64,000 nucleotides of DNA from Bradyrhizobium monzae. GTDB taxonomy: Bacteria > Pseudomonadota > Alphaproteobacteria > Rhizobiales > Xanthobacteraceae. The DNA is taken from assembly GCF_021458635.1 (NCBI RefSeq), contig NZ_JAIRDQ010000006.1, positions 249,105-313,104 on the forward strand, read 5' to 3'. Shown piece by piece: positions 35,894 through 44,817 of this stretch (position 1 is the first letter of the stretch; each line of letters starts with the position of its first letter). The notes under the pieces were generated by a model. It had not been told where the DNA came from. It saw only the letters and a program-made list of their open reading frames with translations, and searched no databases. The position numbers and the translations under genes were made by a program.

Positions 35894-36475
35894 TTAAATC
35901 AGCTTGATCGCCACCACGAAGCCGAGCACCAGTACGGCGGCGCCGAGCGCCACCCATAGGCCGAGATGCTCCTCGAGCTTGTGCCGGATCCAGTCGCCGT
36001 AGCGGTTGAGCAGGATCGCCACGATGAAGAAGCGCCCGCCGCGCGCGACGATCGAGCACAGGATGAAAAGAACGAGGTTGTAGCCGGCAAAGCCCGAAGT
36101 GATCGTGACGAGCTTGTAGGGGATCGGCGTCAGGCCCTTGAGCAGGATGATCACGGCGCCCCACTCCGCGTAGGAGGCGCGGAAAGCATCGACCTTGTCG
36201 CCGAGGCCGTAGGCCTGGATCAGCCAATGACCGACCGAGTCGAACAGCAGCGCGCCGATGGCGTAGCCGAGCAGACCGCCGACCACCGAGGTGACCGTGC
36301 AGATCGCGGCGTAGAGCCAGGCGCGCTGCGGGCGTGCCAGCGACATCGGGATCAGCATCACGTCCGGGGGAACGGGAAAGAAGGAGCTTTCGGCGAAAGC
36401 CACGGCCCCCATGATCCAGAGCGCGTAAGGCTTGTGGGCGGCGTCGATGCACCAGTCGTAGATACGTTTCAGCAT
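35894..36475 (-). CDS. YqaA-type SNARE-associated (VTT/DedA-like) membrane protein
   Basis: From ATG 36475 (MLKRIYDWCIDAAHKPYAL) the protein has 193 residues with about five to six membrane helices. The family motif is seen as AESSFFPVPPDVMLIPMSLARP near the N-terminus (E-x3-P-x-P-x-D/E) and the LLKGLTPIPYKLVTITSGFAGYN segment in the middle, where the Pro-Ile-Pro-x-Lys is typical of YqaA. Such proteins support membrane lipid scrambling or undecaprenyl-phosphate recycling. A start seven codons upstream (36496) is also possible. Confidence 0.88.
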   Translation of the reverse strand: MLKRIYDWCIDAAHKPYALWIMGAVAFAESSFFPVPPDVMLIPMSLARPQRAWLYAAICTVTSVVGGLLGYAIGALLFDSVGHWLIQAYGLGDKVDAFRASYAEWGAVIILLKGLTPIPYKLVTITSGFAGYNLVLFILCSIVARGGRFFIVAILLNRYGDWIRHKLEEHLGLWVALGAAVLVLGFVVAIKLI

Positions 36476-36531
36476 GGCGCCGCGATGAAGCACCATGGGA
36501 CGGATTTGTCCACCGTGAGTTTTGTGAACGT

Positions 36532-36936
36532 TTAGTGCCGTTTGCGCGCCGCGCGGCCCTCGATCGCGACAATTGGACGCCGGGCAGAGATGCGCGGTGA
36601 CGCGACTTTGGGCAGTTTCATCGGCGACTTCGGCAGCTTTTCGGCAATGCCCAGCATATCCTCACGCCGCGACATCTCACGCCAGACGTCTTCGGGGCGC
36701 ACGCCGGCGGAAGCCCAGAGCACGGTGAGATTATAGAGCAGATCGGCGCTTTCCCGGACCACCGCCTCGGTGTCGCCGTTGACCGCATCGATCACGACCT
36801 CGATCGCCTCTTCGGCCAGCTTCTTCGCCATTTTGGAGGGCCCACGCTGAAACAGCCGGGCAGTACGCGATGTTGCCGGATCGAGGTCCCTGGCCGCGAG
36901 CACAGCCAGATATAGCCGTTCAAGCGAATCACTCAT
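36532..36936 (-). CDS. hisE: phosphoribosyl-ATP diphosphatase (HisE-like)
   Basis: The 134-residue protein carries the MazG-like helical nucleotide-pyrophosphohydrolase core of HisE: SRTARLFQRGPSKMAKKLAEEAIEVVIDAVNGD, then ESADLLYNLTVLWASAGV. The EExxE and ExxD acidic residues bind Mg. HisE removes pyrophosphate from phosphoribosyl-ATP in histidine synthesis. It is about 25 residues longer than most HisE because of a basic C-terminal tail (ISARRPIVAIEGRAARKRH). No other his gene is adjacent, so it may be a second, non-operon copy. Name given on core motifs. Confidence 0.82.
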   Translation of the reverse strand: MSDSLERLYLAVLAARDLDPATSRTARLFQRGPSKMAKKLAEEAIEVVIDAVNGDTEAVVRESADLLYNLTVLWASAGVRPEDVWREMSRREDMLGIAEKLPKSPMKLPKVASPRISARRPIVAIEGRAARKRH

Positions 36937-36990
36937 CGTCCTGAAAAAATACTCTAAACCAATGCAAGAGGCGTTAACGCCTGATCATAA

Positions 36991-37028
36991 GAGCAAAAGA
37001 AAGGCCGGCGCGGCAAGCGCGCCGGCCT
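36991..37028 (-). terminator. intrinsic terminator (minus strand) after the Gly/Tyr-rich exported gene
   Basis: On the minus strand, AGGCCGGCGC and GCGCCGGCCT (37019-37028 and 37002-37011) form a 10-bp stem with a short loop, followed by TTTCTTTTGCTC. It lies 15 nt after the stop of the gene at 37044-37421. Confidence 0.78.
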
Positions 37029-37043
37029 GTCGTGGTCAACGAA

Positions 37044-37421
37044 TTACCAGCAACCCGCGCCGCCTCGGCTGCAACTGGCAAAGGGGTCGCGACCGACACT
37101 GCCATTGCCCGGGTATTCGCGACTGTTGCTGTAGCGATAGCTCGGGCCACCGTAATAGACCGGACCTTCATCGTAGTAGACCGGACCGCCGCCGTAATAG
37201 GCCGGGGCATCATAGGCGTACGCATCGCGGGTCGCGGCGATCGCAAGACCGGTGCCGATGGCGCCGGCAATGGCCGCGCCGGCAAAGGCCGCGCCGCCGC
37301 CACCATGCCAGTGGCGGCCGCCCGCGAACGATGCGGTGGGGGCGACGGTGGTCAGCGCCAGCACCGCGGCGGTGGCGAGAACGGCCTTGCGGCCGGCAAA
37401 TTTCGAAAATCGGTCAAACAT
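37044..37421 (-). CDS. exported Gly/Tyr-rich hypothetical protein, 125 aa
   Basis: From ATG 37421 (MFDRFSKFAGRKAVL) there is a signal peptide (ATAAVLALTTVAPTASFA), then HWHGGGGAAF and a Gly/Ala-rich helix AGAAIAGAIGTGLAIA. A Tyr-rich tail with repeats of GGPVYYDEGPVYYGGPSY follows, ending CSRGGAGCW with two cysteines. It resembles small exported proteins with glycine-zipper-like cores found in many Rhizobiales. It is probably envelope associated and of unknown role. An in-frame start 9 codons upstream exists (37448). Confidence 0.72.
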   Translation of the reverse strand: MFDRFSKFAGRKAVLATAAVLALTTVAPTASFAGGRHWHGGGGAAFAGAAIAGAIGTGLAIAATRDAYAYDAPAYYGGGPVYYDEGPVYYGGPSYRYSNSREYPGNGSVGRDPFASCSRGGAGCW

Positions 37422-37648
37422 CGCTTGGACCCTCCTTGGGACCGTCATTGGTGCCTCGAGACAGGCTCATGTCTTTCAAACACCCGCAGCCCATGTTGGG
37501 TTCCCCAACCCCAACGGAAGATGAATGGGGCTGCGTGATCGTGACGCAACCACCGCTCATCTGTCGTTCAGGTTGACGCGATCAGACTTGCCCGCAGCCG
37601 GCGCTGCGAGCGTCACGAAACCACAACAATGCGGAACCGGCGCGACCG

Positions 37649-38689
37649 ATGGTTGGATTCAAGGCGATCGTCTCTCACTGCCTGCTGGTCTTCTCGATCG
37701 TGCTTGCCGCACGGGACGTCCATGCGGCCGAGACCGCCGCGCCGTCTGTGGCGATCCATTTCAGCTTCGACCGCCCGGTCGATGCGAGCATGGCGCCGTT
37801 CTTCATGGCCGCAAAGGACGGCAGGTTCGGCGCCGAGCACCTCAACGTCTCCTTCAACAGCGCAGCCGGCTCGCCGGAGGCACTTGCGCGCGTTGCCAAA
37901 GGCGATAGCGAGCTCGCGCTCGTCGACATCAACGAGCTCATTCGTTTTCGCGACAAGGCCGATGCGCCACCTATCAAGGCGGTGTTCGTGCTGTTCAACC
38001 GCGCGCCCTACGCGATCGTCGCCCGCAAGAGCCGCGGCATCCATCTGCTCTCTGATCTCGACGGCAAGACTGTCGGTGTCGCCGACAGCGATCTGTCGAT
38101 TCGGCTGTGGCCGGCGTTGGCGCGGCAGAACCGCATCGACGTCGCGCATTTGAAATTCTTCAAGATGAGCGCGGCGGTGCGCGAGCCGGTATTGTCGGCA
38201 GGGCAGGTCGACGCCGTCGCCGGCTTCTCCTATCTCTCGGCCGTGAATTTGCGCGACCGCGGCGTGCCGGCCGACGATCTCGCCGTGCTGCGTTATGCCG
38301 ACTATGGCTGCGAGGCCTACGGTTTTGCGGTCGTCGCCAATCCCGCCTTCGCCACGGCAAAGCCGGATGCGCTGAAGGGTTTTGTCCGCGCGCTGATTGC
38401 GGGCATCAACGCCACTGCGAAGGAGCCGGCGCGCGCGGCGGACGAGGCCGCCGGCCGCATCGAGGACGGCGACCGCGACCTCGAGCTCGCGCGCCTGCGC
38501 TCGGTGCTCGCCGACAACATCCTCACCGACGAGGTCCGCCGCAACGGCCTCGGCGGCGTCGACCCGGCGCGCCTGGACCGTTCGATCGACGAGATCGCGG
38601 AGGATTTCAGATTCCGCAAGCGTCCGGCGGCGGACGACATCTTCGACGACCGGTTCCTGCCGCCGGTCGAAAGCCGGCTCATCAATTGA
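37649..38689 (+). CDS. ABC transporter substrate-binding protein (NMT1/SsuA-like), orphan
   Basis: The 346-residue protein from ATG 37649 has a signal peptide (SHCLLVFSIVLAARDVHA). The mature fold shows ASMAPFFMAAKDGRFGAEHLNVSFNSAAGSPEALARVAKGDSELALVD, DLDGKTVGVADSDLSIRLWPALA and SAGQVDAVAGFSYLSAVNL, typical of NMT1/TauA/SsuA receptors for thiamine precursors, sulfonates or nitrate. No permease or ATPase of this system is next to it; ndvA, 59 nt downstream, belongs to an exporter family. Ligand unknown. Confidence 0.85.
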   Translation: MVGFKAIVSHCLLVFSIVLAARDVHAAETAAPSVAIHFSFDRPVDASMAPFFMAAKDGRFGAEHLNVSFNSAAGSPEALARVAKGDSELALVDINELIRFRDKADAPPIKAVFVLFNRAPYAIVARKSRGIHLLSDLDGKTVGVADSDLSIRLWPALARQNRIDVAHLKFFKMSAAVREPVLSAGQVDAVAGFSYLSAVNLRDRGVPADDLAVLRYADYGCEAYGFAVVANPAFATAKPDALKGFVRALIAGINATAKEPARAADEAAGRIEDGDRDLELARLRSVLADNILTDEVRRNGLGGVDPARLDRSIDEIAEDFRFRKRPAADDIFDDRFLPPVESRLIN

Positions 38690-38748
38690 GCAAAACCGGC
38701 AGCTTCCGCTGTATCTCGCGGCCAATCCCTGCTTAGAATATCGGCTCC

Positions 38749-40569
38749 GTGACCGCCGAGTTCTTCGCCCGCATGCCCATCCTCCGCCTCTACACCCGCG
38801 TTCTCGAGCTGCTCGGCAAGGAGGCGCGCCTTGGCTGGCTGCTGGCGTTCGCCAATCTCCTGCTGGCGGGTTCACAATTCGCCGAGCCGGTGCTGTTCGG
38901 CCGGATCGTCGACGTGCTCTCCGGCAAGACGGTGGCAGGCTCCAGCTCGGCCTGGCCATTCCTGATGGCATGGGTCGCGTTCGGACTGTTCACCATCGGC
39001 TGCAGCGCCCTCGTGGCCTTGCAGGCCGACCGGCTCTCGCACCGCCAGCGCCAGGCGGTGCTGACCAGCTATTTCGAGCACATTCTGCAACTGCCGCTGA
39101 CCTTCCATTCCGGCACCCATTCGGGCCGGCTGATGAAGGTGATGCTCAACGGCACGGACGCGCTGTGGCGGCTCTGGCTCGGCTTCTTCCGCGAGCACTT
39201 TGCGGCGATCCTGTCGGTCGTGGTGCTGCTGCCGCTGTCGCTATACCTGAACTGGCGGCTCGCGATCCTGCTGTTCGTGCTCTGCGTCGTCTTCACCGCG
39301 CTGACGACCTTCGTCGTGCGCAAGACCTTCGGCATGCAGATGGCGGTCGAGGAGCAGTACAGCGAGCTCTCCGCGCGCGCCTCCGACGCACTCGGCAACG
39401 TCGCGCTGGTGCAGAGCTTCGTGCGCATCGAGTCCGAGGTGAAGGGCCTGCGCTCCATCGCCGACCAGCTGCTCGCGGCGCAAATGCCGGTGCTGTCATG
39501 GTGGGCGCTCGTCACCGTGATTACGCGCGCCTCCACCACCATCACCGTGCTCGCGATCTTCACCCTCGGCATCGCACTGCACGACCAGGGACTGACCTCT
39601 GTCGGCGAGATCGTGATGTTCGTGAGCTTCGCGACGCTGCTGATCCAGAAGCTCGAGCAGGTCGTGAGCTTCATCAACAACGTGTTCATGGAAGCCCCGC
39701 GCCTGCGCGAATTCTTCAACGTGCTCGACGCGGTGCCTGCGGTGCACGACCGGCCTGACGCGATCGATGCGGGCCGGCTCTCCGGCCTCGTCGAGTTCAA
39801 CGACGTCACCTTCTCCTATGACGGCAAGCGGCCGGCGATCGAGGATATCTCCTTCACCGCGCTGCCCGGCCAGACCATCGCGCTGGTCGGCCCGACCGGC
39901 GCCGGCAAATCGACCGCGATCGCGCTCTTGCATCGCGCGTTCGATCCGCAATCCGGCATCATCAGGATCGACGGCATGGACGTGCGCGGCGTCACGCTGA
40001 CATCGCTGCGACGGAACATCGGCGTCGTGTTCCAGGAAGCGCTGCTGTTCAACCGCTCGATCGCGGAGAATTTGCGTGTCGGCAAGCCGGATGCGACCGA
40101 GGCCGAGATGCGCAAGGCGGCCGAGCGCGCGCAGGCGCTCGAATTCATCGATCGCAGCGGCGGCTTCGAAACCAATGCCGGCGAGCGTGGCCGCATGCTC
40201 TCAGGCGGCGAGCGGCAGCGACTGTCGATCGCCCGTGCGCTGCTGAAAGACCCGCCGATCCTGATCCTGGACGAAGCAACCAGCGCGCTCGATGCCGTCA
40301 CCGAGGCCAAGGTGAACGCCGCTCTCGATGAAGTGATGAAGGGCCGCACCACCTTCGTGATCGCCCACCGCCTTTCCACCATCCGCAATGCCACGCGGAT
40401 CCTGGTGTTCGAGAACGGACGGGTGACCGAAAGCGGAACTTTCGATGAACTCGTGGCAAAAGGCGGCCATTTTGCCGAGCTCGCCAGGGCCCAGTTCATG
40501 GTGCAGGAACATCAAAAGGCCAGTGTCGGTGCCGCCGAGGCCGCTGCGTCTGCCGCCAAGTCGCCTTAG
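38749..40569 (+). CDS. ndvA: cyclic beta-1,2-glucan ABC exporter (NdvA/ChvA-type)
   Basis: This is a half-transporter of 606 residues (GTG 38749; the ATG at 38773, MPILRLYTRVLELLG, is an equally good start). Five to six membrane helices fill residues about 25-310, including FHSGTHSGRLMKVMLNGTDALWRLWLGFFREH, which closely follows NdvA. The nucleotide-binding domain has GPTGAGKST, LSGGERQRLSIARALL and ILILDEATSALD. NdvA/ChvA dimers export cyclic glucan to the periplasm, needed for osmoadaptation and plant interaction. The substrate call rests on overall likeness and needs a phylogeny to be firm. Confidence 0.87.
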   Translation: MTAEFFARMPILRLYTRVLELLGKEARLGWLLAFANLLLAGSQFAEPVLFGRIVDVLSGKTVAGSSSAWPFLMAWVAFGLFTIGCSALVALQADRLSHRQRQAVLTSYFEHILQLPLTFHSGTHSGRLMKVMLNGTDALWRLWLGFFREHFAAILSVVVLLPLSLYLNWRLAILLFVLCVVFTALTTFVVRKTFGMQMAVEEQYSELSARASDALGNVALVQSFVRIESEVKGLRSIADQLLAAQMPVLSWWALVTVITRASTTITVLAIFTLGIALHDQGLTSVGEIVMFVSFATLLIQKLEQVVSFINNVFMEAPRLREFFNVLDAVPAVHDRPDAIDAGRLSGLVEFNDVTFSYDGKRPAIEDISFTALPGQTIALVGPTGAGKSTAIALLHRAFDPQSGIIRIDGMDVRGVTLTSLRRNIGVVFQEALLFNRSIAENLRVGKPDATEAEMRKAAERAQALEFIDRSGGFETNAGERGRMLSGGERQRLSIARALLKDPPILILDEATSALDAVTEAKVNAALDEVMKGRTTFVIAHRLSTIRNATRILVFENGRVTESGTFDELVAKGGHFAELARAQFMVQEHQKASVGAAEAAASAAKSP

Positions 40570-40783
40570 CAGGTCGCCTTAGCAAGCCCCTTAACAAGCC
40601 CCCGTGGCACCGTCGAAATTCGGCCTATTTCATTGCGGAATACCCGGCCGAAGCCCCTATTCTCGACGCAAGAGCCGGTATAGGTTTGCGCTGCCGCGAG
40701 CGGCGGCGCTGGATTTCAGAACCGAACAGAGATCACGAGATTCCGACCGGACCCGGCGGATCTCCAAGGACCGGAATCGGATA

Positions 40784-42259
40784 GTGCACGCCTTTCGCCC
40801 GCTGCTTCGCAAGCCCCTGTTTAACCTGTTCGCTGCGGCTCTCGCCGTCGCTGCGCTGCTCGCACCGCGCGTCGCAAACGCGGAAGCGCTGCTCCTGATC
40901 GAAGCCGACAGCGGCAAGGTGCTGCAAGCCGAAAACGCGACCATTCCCTGGTATCCGGCCTCGGTCACCAAGATCATGACCGCCTATGTGACGCTGAAGG
41001 CGGTGAAGGACGGCAAGATCACGCTCGACTCGATGCTGACGGTGTCGCCGACGGCCGCCTCGCAATCGCCCTCGAAGATGGGCCTCCGTCCGGGAACACA
41101 GCTCACCGTCGACAATGCGCTGAAGATGATGATGGTCAAGTCGGCGAACGACATGGCCGTGGTGCTGGCCGAAGGCATCGGCGGCTCGATCGACGGCTTC
41201 TCCGTGATGATGAACGACACCGCGAAGAAGCTCGGCATGACGCAGACGAACTACGTCAACCCGAACGGCCTGCCCGCGGACGGACACGTCACCTCGGCAC
41301 GCGACCTCGGCATTCTCGCCCGTTCGTTCCTGCGCGACCTGCCGGAATATGAGTACTTCGTGCACATCCCGGCGATTCGCTTCGGCAAGCGCGTTACCGG
41401 CAATTTCAACAAGCTGATCGGCCGCTATCCCGGCGCCGACGGTTTCAAGACCGGCTTCATCTGCGCCTCCGGCTACAACCTCGTCGCATCCGCCACGCGC
41501 AACGGCCGCCGCCTGATCGCGGTGGTGCTCGGCGCCAACTCAGGCACCGCACGCGCGGTGAAGGCGGCGCAACTGCTCGAGCGCGGCTTCAGCCAGGATA
41601 GTCTGTCGTGGCTGCGGCCCTCGCTCGGCACCGTCGAGAACCTCGTTCCGGTCGACGCCTCGCCGCCGAACCTGCGCGAGGAGATGTGCGGTGGTCACCG
41701 CAAGCGGCCCGCCAGCGACGACGACGATGCGCTGATCGCGACCAACGGCGGCGGCACGAGCGGTTCTGCCACCGGCGGCGAAGCCCAGGTGACGTTCTTT
41801 ACCGCAGGCCTCCAGCCGCCGCTGATGAAGGCGTCCGAGCTGATGGCCTCGGCGCCTGCAGCCGCAGAGCCCGTGGTGGTCTATACCGGCCCGCCCCGAA
41901 CCGGCGCGGCCCTCGTCGCGGCGGTCGCAGCCGACGCCGACCAGCAGACCCCGCCAAAGGCGCGTGGCAAGAAGTCGCGCGTCGCCAAGAAGCCCGAGAC
42001 CGGCAGCGACGCCAAAACGGCCGCGGCGAAGCCGGCGACCGCCAAGCCTGACGCTGCTTCCAAGAGCATTGCCAGGACCGATGCCAAGACTGACACCAAG
42101 AGCGATGCCAAAACTGCGGCAAAGCCGACGGCGAGCAAGCATGCCGCGGCCAAGCCTGTAGCGGACAAGCCGGCGGCGAGCGGCGATCAGGCTGCCAAGC
42201 CCGCCAAGCCCAAGGCGGCGACCAAGCCTGCGCCGAAGCCCGCGCCAAACAACAGCTAG
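40784..42259 (+). CDS. D-alanyl-D-alanine carboxypeptidase (class A low-molecular-mass PBP) with Lys/Ala tail
   Basis: The likely start is GTG 40784 (then HAFRPLLRKPLFNLF), giving 491 residues; earlier in-frame starts add unlikely sequence. A signal peptide (NLFAAALAVAALLAPRVANA) precedes the penicillin-binding motifs: Ser60 in SVTK, SAND, and FKTGF, spaced as in DacA/DacC. It trims pentapeptides of periplasmic murein. The last 130 residues are a low-complexity tail of Lys, Ala, Pro, Thr and Asp repeats (AAAKPATAKPDA, KTDTKSDAKTAAKP), probably a wall-binding or disordered arm. Confidence 0.9.
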   Translation: MHAFRPLLRKPLFNLFAAALAVAALLAPRVANAEALLLIEADSGKVLQAENATIPWYPASVTKIMTAYVTLKAVKDGKITLDSMLTVSPTAASQSPSKMGLRPGTQLTVDNALKMMMVKSANDMAVVLAEGIGGSIDGFSVMMNDTAKKLGMTQTNYVNPNGLPADGHVTSARDLGILARSFLRDLPEYEYFVHIPAIRFGKRVTGNFNKLIGRYPGADGFKTGFICASGYNLVASATRNGRRLIAVVLGANSGTARAVKAAQLLERGFSQDSLSWLRPSLGTVENLVPVDASPPNLREEMCGGHRKRPASDDDDALIATNGGGTSGSATGGEAQVTFFTAGLQPPLMKASELMASAPAAAEPVVVYTGPPRTGAALVAAVAADADQQTPPKARGKKSRVAKKPETGSDAKTAAAKPATAKPDAASKSIARTDAKTDTKSDAKTAAKPTASKHAAAKPVADKPAASGDQAAKPAKPKAATKPAPKPAPNNS

Positions 42260-42454
42260 GTTGACGCTCCAGGCCCCCCGGGCAGCGCCCGCACTTCGCA
42301 CCTGCGGCAGCGATTTGTGACGATTCCAGTAGCCAGCTCCCCGGCCTTTGCCTAAGCCTCGACCGCTTGCCAGCCGTTCCGGCAGGCTCGATACTGCCGG
42401 CAATGAGGCAAGCCCGAGACACAACGGGCTCTGGTGTGAGAGAGGGGAGTTTCC

Positions 42455-44140
42455 ATGGAGCGCATCTGGCTCAAGCAATATCCGCCCGGCGTGCCCGCTG
42501 ATATCGAGCCGACGCAATACGCATCGCTGGTCGACCTCCTCGAGGAGAGTTTTGCGAAGTTCGCCGATCGCAAGGCGTTCATCTGCATGGACAAGGCGAT
42601 CAGCTATCGCGACCTCGACCAGATGTCGCTGGCGCTCGCTGCTTACCTGCAGGGACGCGGCCTGCAGCGCGGTGCGCGTGTCGCGATCATGATGCCGAAC
42701 GTGCTGCAATATCCGGTCGCCACCGCCGCGGTGCTGCGCGCCGGCTTTGCCGTGGTCAACGTCAATCCGCTCTACACCCCGCGCGAGCTCGAGCATCAGC
42801 TCAAGGATTCCGGCGCCGAAGCCGTCATCGTGCTGGAGAACTTTGCTCACACGGTCGAGCAGGTGATCGCGAAGACGCAGGTCAAGCACGTCATCGTCGC
42901 CAGCATGGGCGATCTGCTCGGCTTCAAGGGCGTGATCGTCAACCTCGTCGTCCGCCGCGTGAAGAAAATGGTGCCGGCCTGGTCGCTGCCCGGCGCGGTC
43001 TCGTTCAACGATGCGATCTCGGCCGGCCGTGGCCAGACCTTCAACAAGCCCAAGCTCTCGCCCGGCGACGTCGCTTTCCTGCAATATACCGGTGGCACCA
43101 CCGGCGTCTCCAAGGGCGCCACGCTGCTCCACCGCAACATCGTCGCCAACGTGCTGCAGAACGACGCGTGGCTGCAGCCGGCGATGGCTGCGCCGCCCCA
43201 TGTCGATCAGCTCATGATTGTGTGTGCGCTGCCGCTCTATCACATCTTCGCACTGACGGCCTGCTACCTGCTCGCGGTGCGCGCCGGCGGCTGCAATCTC
43301 CTGATCCCGAACCCGCGCGACATCGCGGGCTTCGTCAAGGAGCTCGCAAAATACCAGGTCAACAGCTTCCCGGCGGTGAACACACTCTACAACGGCTTGA
43401 TGCACCATCCCGATTTCAAGAAGCTCGACTTCTCGAAGCTGAAAATCTCGAACGGCGGCGGCATGGCGGTGCAGCGCCCGGTGGCCGAGCAGTGGAAAAA
43501 CGTGACCGGCTGCTTCATCGCCGAAGGCTACGGCTTGTCGGAGACCTCGCCGACGCTGACCTGCAATCCCGCGACCACGACCGAATTCTCGGGATCGATC
43601 GGCATTCCCGTGCCCTCGACCTGGATCTCGATCCGCGACGACGACGGCAACGAGGTCCCGCTCGGCCAGGCCGGCGAGATCTGCGCCAAGGGCCCGCAGG
43701 TGATGTCGGGCTACTGGAACAGGCCGGAGGAGACTGCGAAGGTCATGACCGCGGACGGCTATTTCCGCACCGGCGACATCGGCATCATGGACGAGAAGGG
43801 CTACACCAAGATCGTCGATCGCAAGAAGGACATGATCCTGGTCTCCGGCTTCAACGTCTATCCGAACGAGATCGAGGAAGTGATCGCGAGCCATCCGGGC
43901 GTGCTGGAATGCGCGGTGATCGGCGTTCCCGACAGCGGGTCCGGCGAAGCGGTGAAGGCCTTCGTGGTCAAGAAGGACCCGAACCTCACGCCGGAGGACG
44001 TCATCAAGTTCTGCCGCGAGCAGCTCACCGGCTACAAAGTGCCCAAGCAGATCGAATTCCGCACAGATCTGCCCAAGACCAATGTCGGCAAGATCCTGCG
44101 TCGCGAACTGCGCGACGAAAAGAAGGCTCAGGCGGCTTAA
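42455..44140 (+). CDS. fadD: long-chain fatty acid-CoA ligase (FadD-type)
   Basis: This is a 561-residue AMP-forming synthetase starting at ATG 42455. Motifs: FLQYTGGTTGVSKGATL (P-loop), IAEGYGLSETSP, YFRTGDIGIMDEKGYTKIVDRKKDMILVSGFNVYPNEIEE, and the C-terminal KTNVGKILRRELR. The N-terminal ANVIMPNVLQYPVATAAVLRAGFAVVNVNPLYTPRELEHQL-type region and length match FadD. It activates fatty acids at the inner membrane for beta-oxidation or lipid turnover. A terminator overlaps its stop. Confidence 0.9.
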   Translation: MERIWLKQYPPGVPADIEPTQYASLVDLLEESFAKFADRKAFICMDKAISYRDLDQMSLALAAYLQGRGLQRGARVAIMMPNVLQYPVATAAVLRAGFAVVNVNPLYTPRELEHQLKDSGAEAVIVLENFAHTVEQVIAKTQVKHVIVASMGDLLGFKGVIVNLVVRRVKKMVPAWSLPGAVSFNDAISAGRGQTFNKPKLSPGDVAFLQYTGGTTGVSKGATLLHRNIVANVLQNDAWLQPAMAAPPHVDQLMIVCALPLYHIFALTACYLLAVRAGGCNLLIPNPRDIAGFVKELAKYQVNSFPAVNTLYNGLMHHPDFKKLDFSKLKISNGGGMAVQRPVAEQWKNVTGCFIAEGYGLSETSPTLTCNPATTTEFSGSIGIPVPSTWISIRDDDGNEVPLGQAGEICAKGPQVMSGYWNRPEETAKVMTADGYFRTGDIGIMDEKGYTKIVDRKKDMILVSGFNVYPNEIEEVIASHPGVLECAVIGVPDSGSGEAVKAFVVKKDPNLTPEDVIKFCREQLTGYKVPKQIEFRTDLPKTNVGKILRRELRDEKKAQAA

Positions 44141-44152
44141 GCCGTCTTTTGC
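44131..44152 (+). terminator. terminator-like hairpin overlapping the fadD stop
   Basis: GGCGGC-TTAA-GCCGTC (44131-44146) folds with five Watson-Crick pairs and one G-U, followed by TTTTGC. The loop is the TAA stop itself. The hairpin lies just before the DUF924 start (44155), so it may act as partial termination or attenuation between the two genes. Confidence 0.55.
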
Positions 44153-44154
44153 TG

Positions 44155-44709
44155 ATGTCAGAGACCCACGACGTGACACCGGCCGGCATTCTCGCCTTCT
44201 GGCGCGAGGCCGGTCGCGAGCGCTGGTACAAGCGCAACGACGCCTTCGATGCCGAGGTCCGGCACCGCTTTCTCGCGCTCTGGCAGAAGGCGGCCGCCGG
44301 CGCGCTGGCGTCATGGGAAGACAGCGACGACGGCGCGCTCGCGCTCGTCATCGTGCTCGACCAGTTTCCACGCAACATCTTCCGAGGTACGCCGGAAGCT
44401 TTCGCCAGCGACGCGCTTGCGCGGGACGTCGCTCGCCGTGCCATCGCACGGGGCGCCGACCGCAGGATCGATCCCATCCTGCTCGAGTTCCTCTACATGC
44501 CCTTCATGCATTCCGAGCATCTGGCCGACCAGCTGCATTGCATTGCGCTGTTTGAAAACACCGACAATACGGAAAACCTGAAATACGCCCGGGAGCACGC
44601 CGACATCATCCAGCGGTTCGGCCGCTTCCCCCACCGCAACGGCCTGCTGTGCCGCGACACCACCGCAGAGGAGCAGGCTTTCCTCGACAACGGCGGTTTT
44701 GCGGGCTGA
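44155..44709 (+). CDS. DUF924 family protein
   Basis: The ATG at 44155 opens a 184-residue protein with the DUF924 layout: ILAFWREAGRERWYKRNDAFDAEVRHRF, then LALVIVLDQFPRNIFRGTPEAFASDALAR, FLYMPFMHSEHLADQ, and FGRFPHRNGLLCRDTTAEE. The conserved FWxxAG, DQFPRNxxR, PFMHSE and GRFPHRN words identify the family. Members are small all-helical cytoplasmic proteins without an established activity. It lies 14 nt after fadD on the same strand. Confidence 0.9.
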   Translation: MSETHDVTPAGILAFWREAGRERWYKRNDAFDAEVRHRFLALWQKAAAGALASWEDSDDGALALVIVLDQFPRNIFRGTPEAFASDALARDVARRAIARGADRRIDPILLEFLYMPFMHSEHLADQLHCIALFENTDNTENLKYAREHADIIQRFGRFPHRNGLLCRDTTAEEQAFLDNGGFAG

Positions 44710-44817
44710 TGACATAACGGTGAAGGGCCGCCGGCCCCTCAGCTTCCCTCGCCCGCAATGTTGTGCAGTCCCGCGCCACGGTCTAAAAAGCCCTACCGAT
44801 TTTCAGGGAGACTGACG

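Noticed and set aside
42000..42259. Lys/Ala-rich repeated stretch as a separate gene or repeat array
   Set aside because: It is in frame with the carboxypeptidase and reads as its low-complexity C-terminal tail; the DNA units are not exact.
41540..44314. A 924-residue minus-strand open frame
   Set aside because: Antisense shadow of the carboxypeptidase and fadD genes; no motifs or ribosome-binding site.
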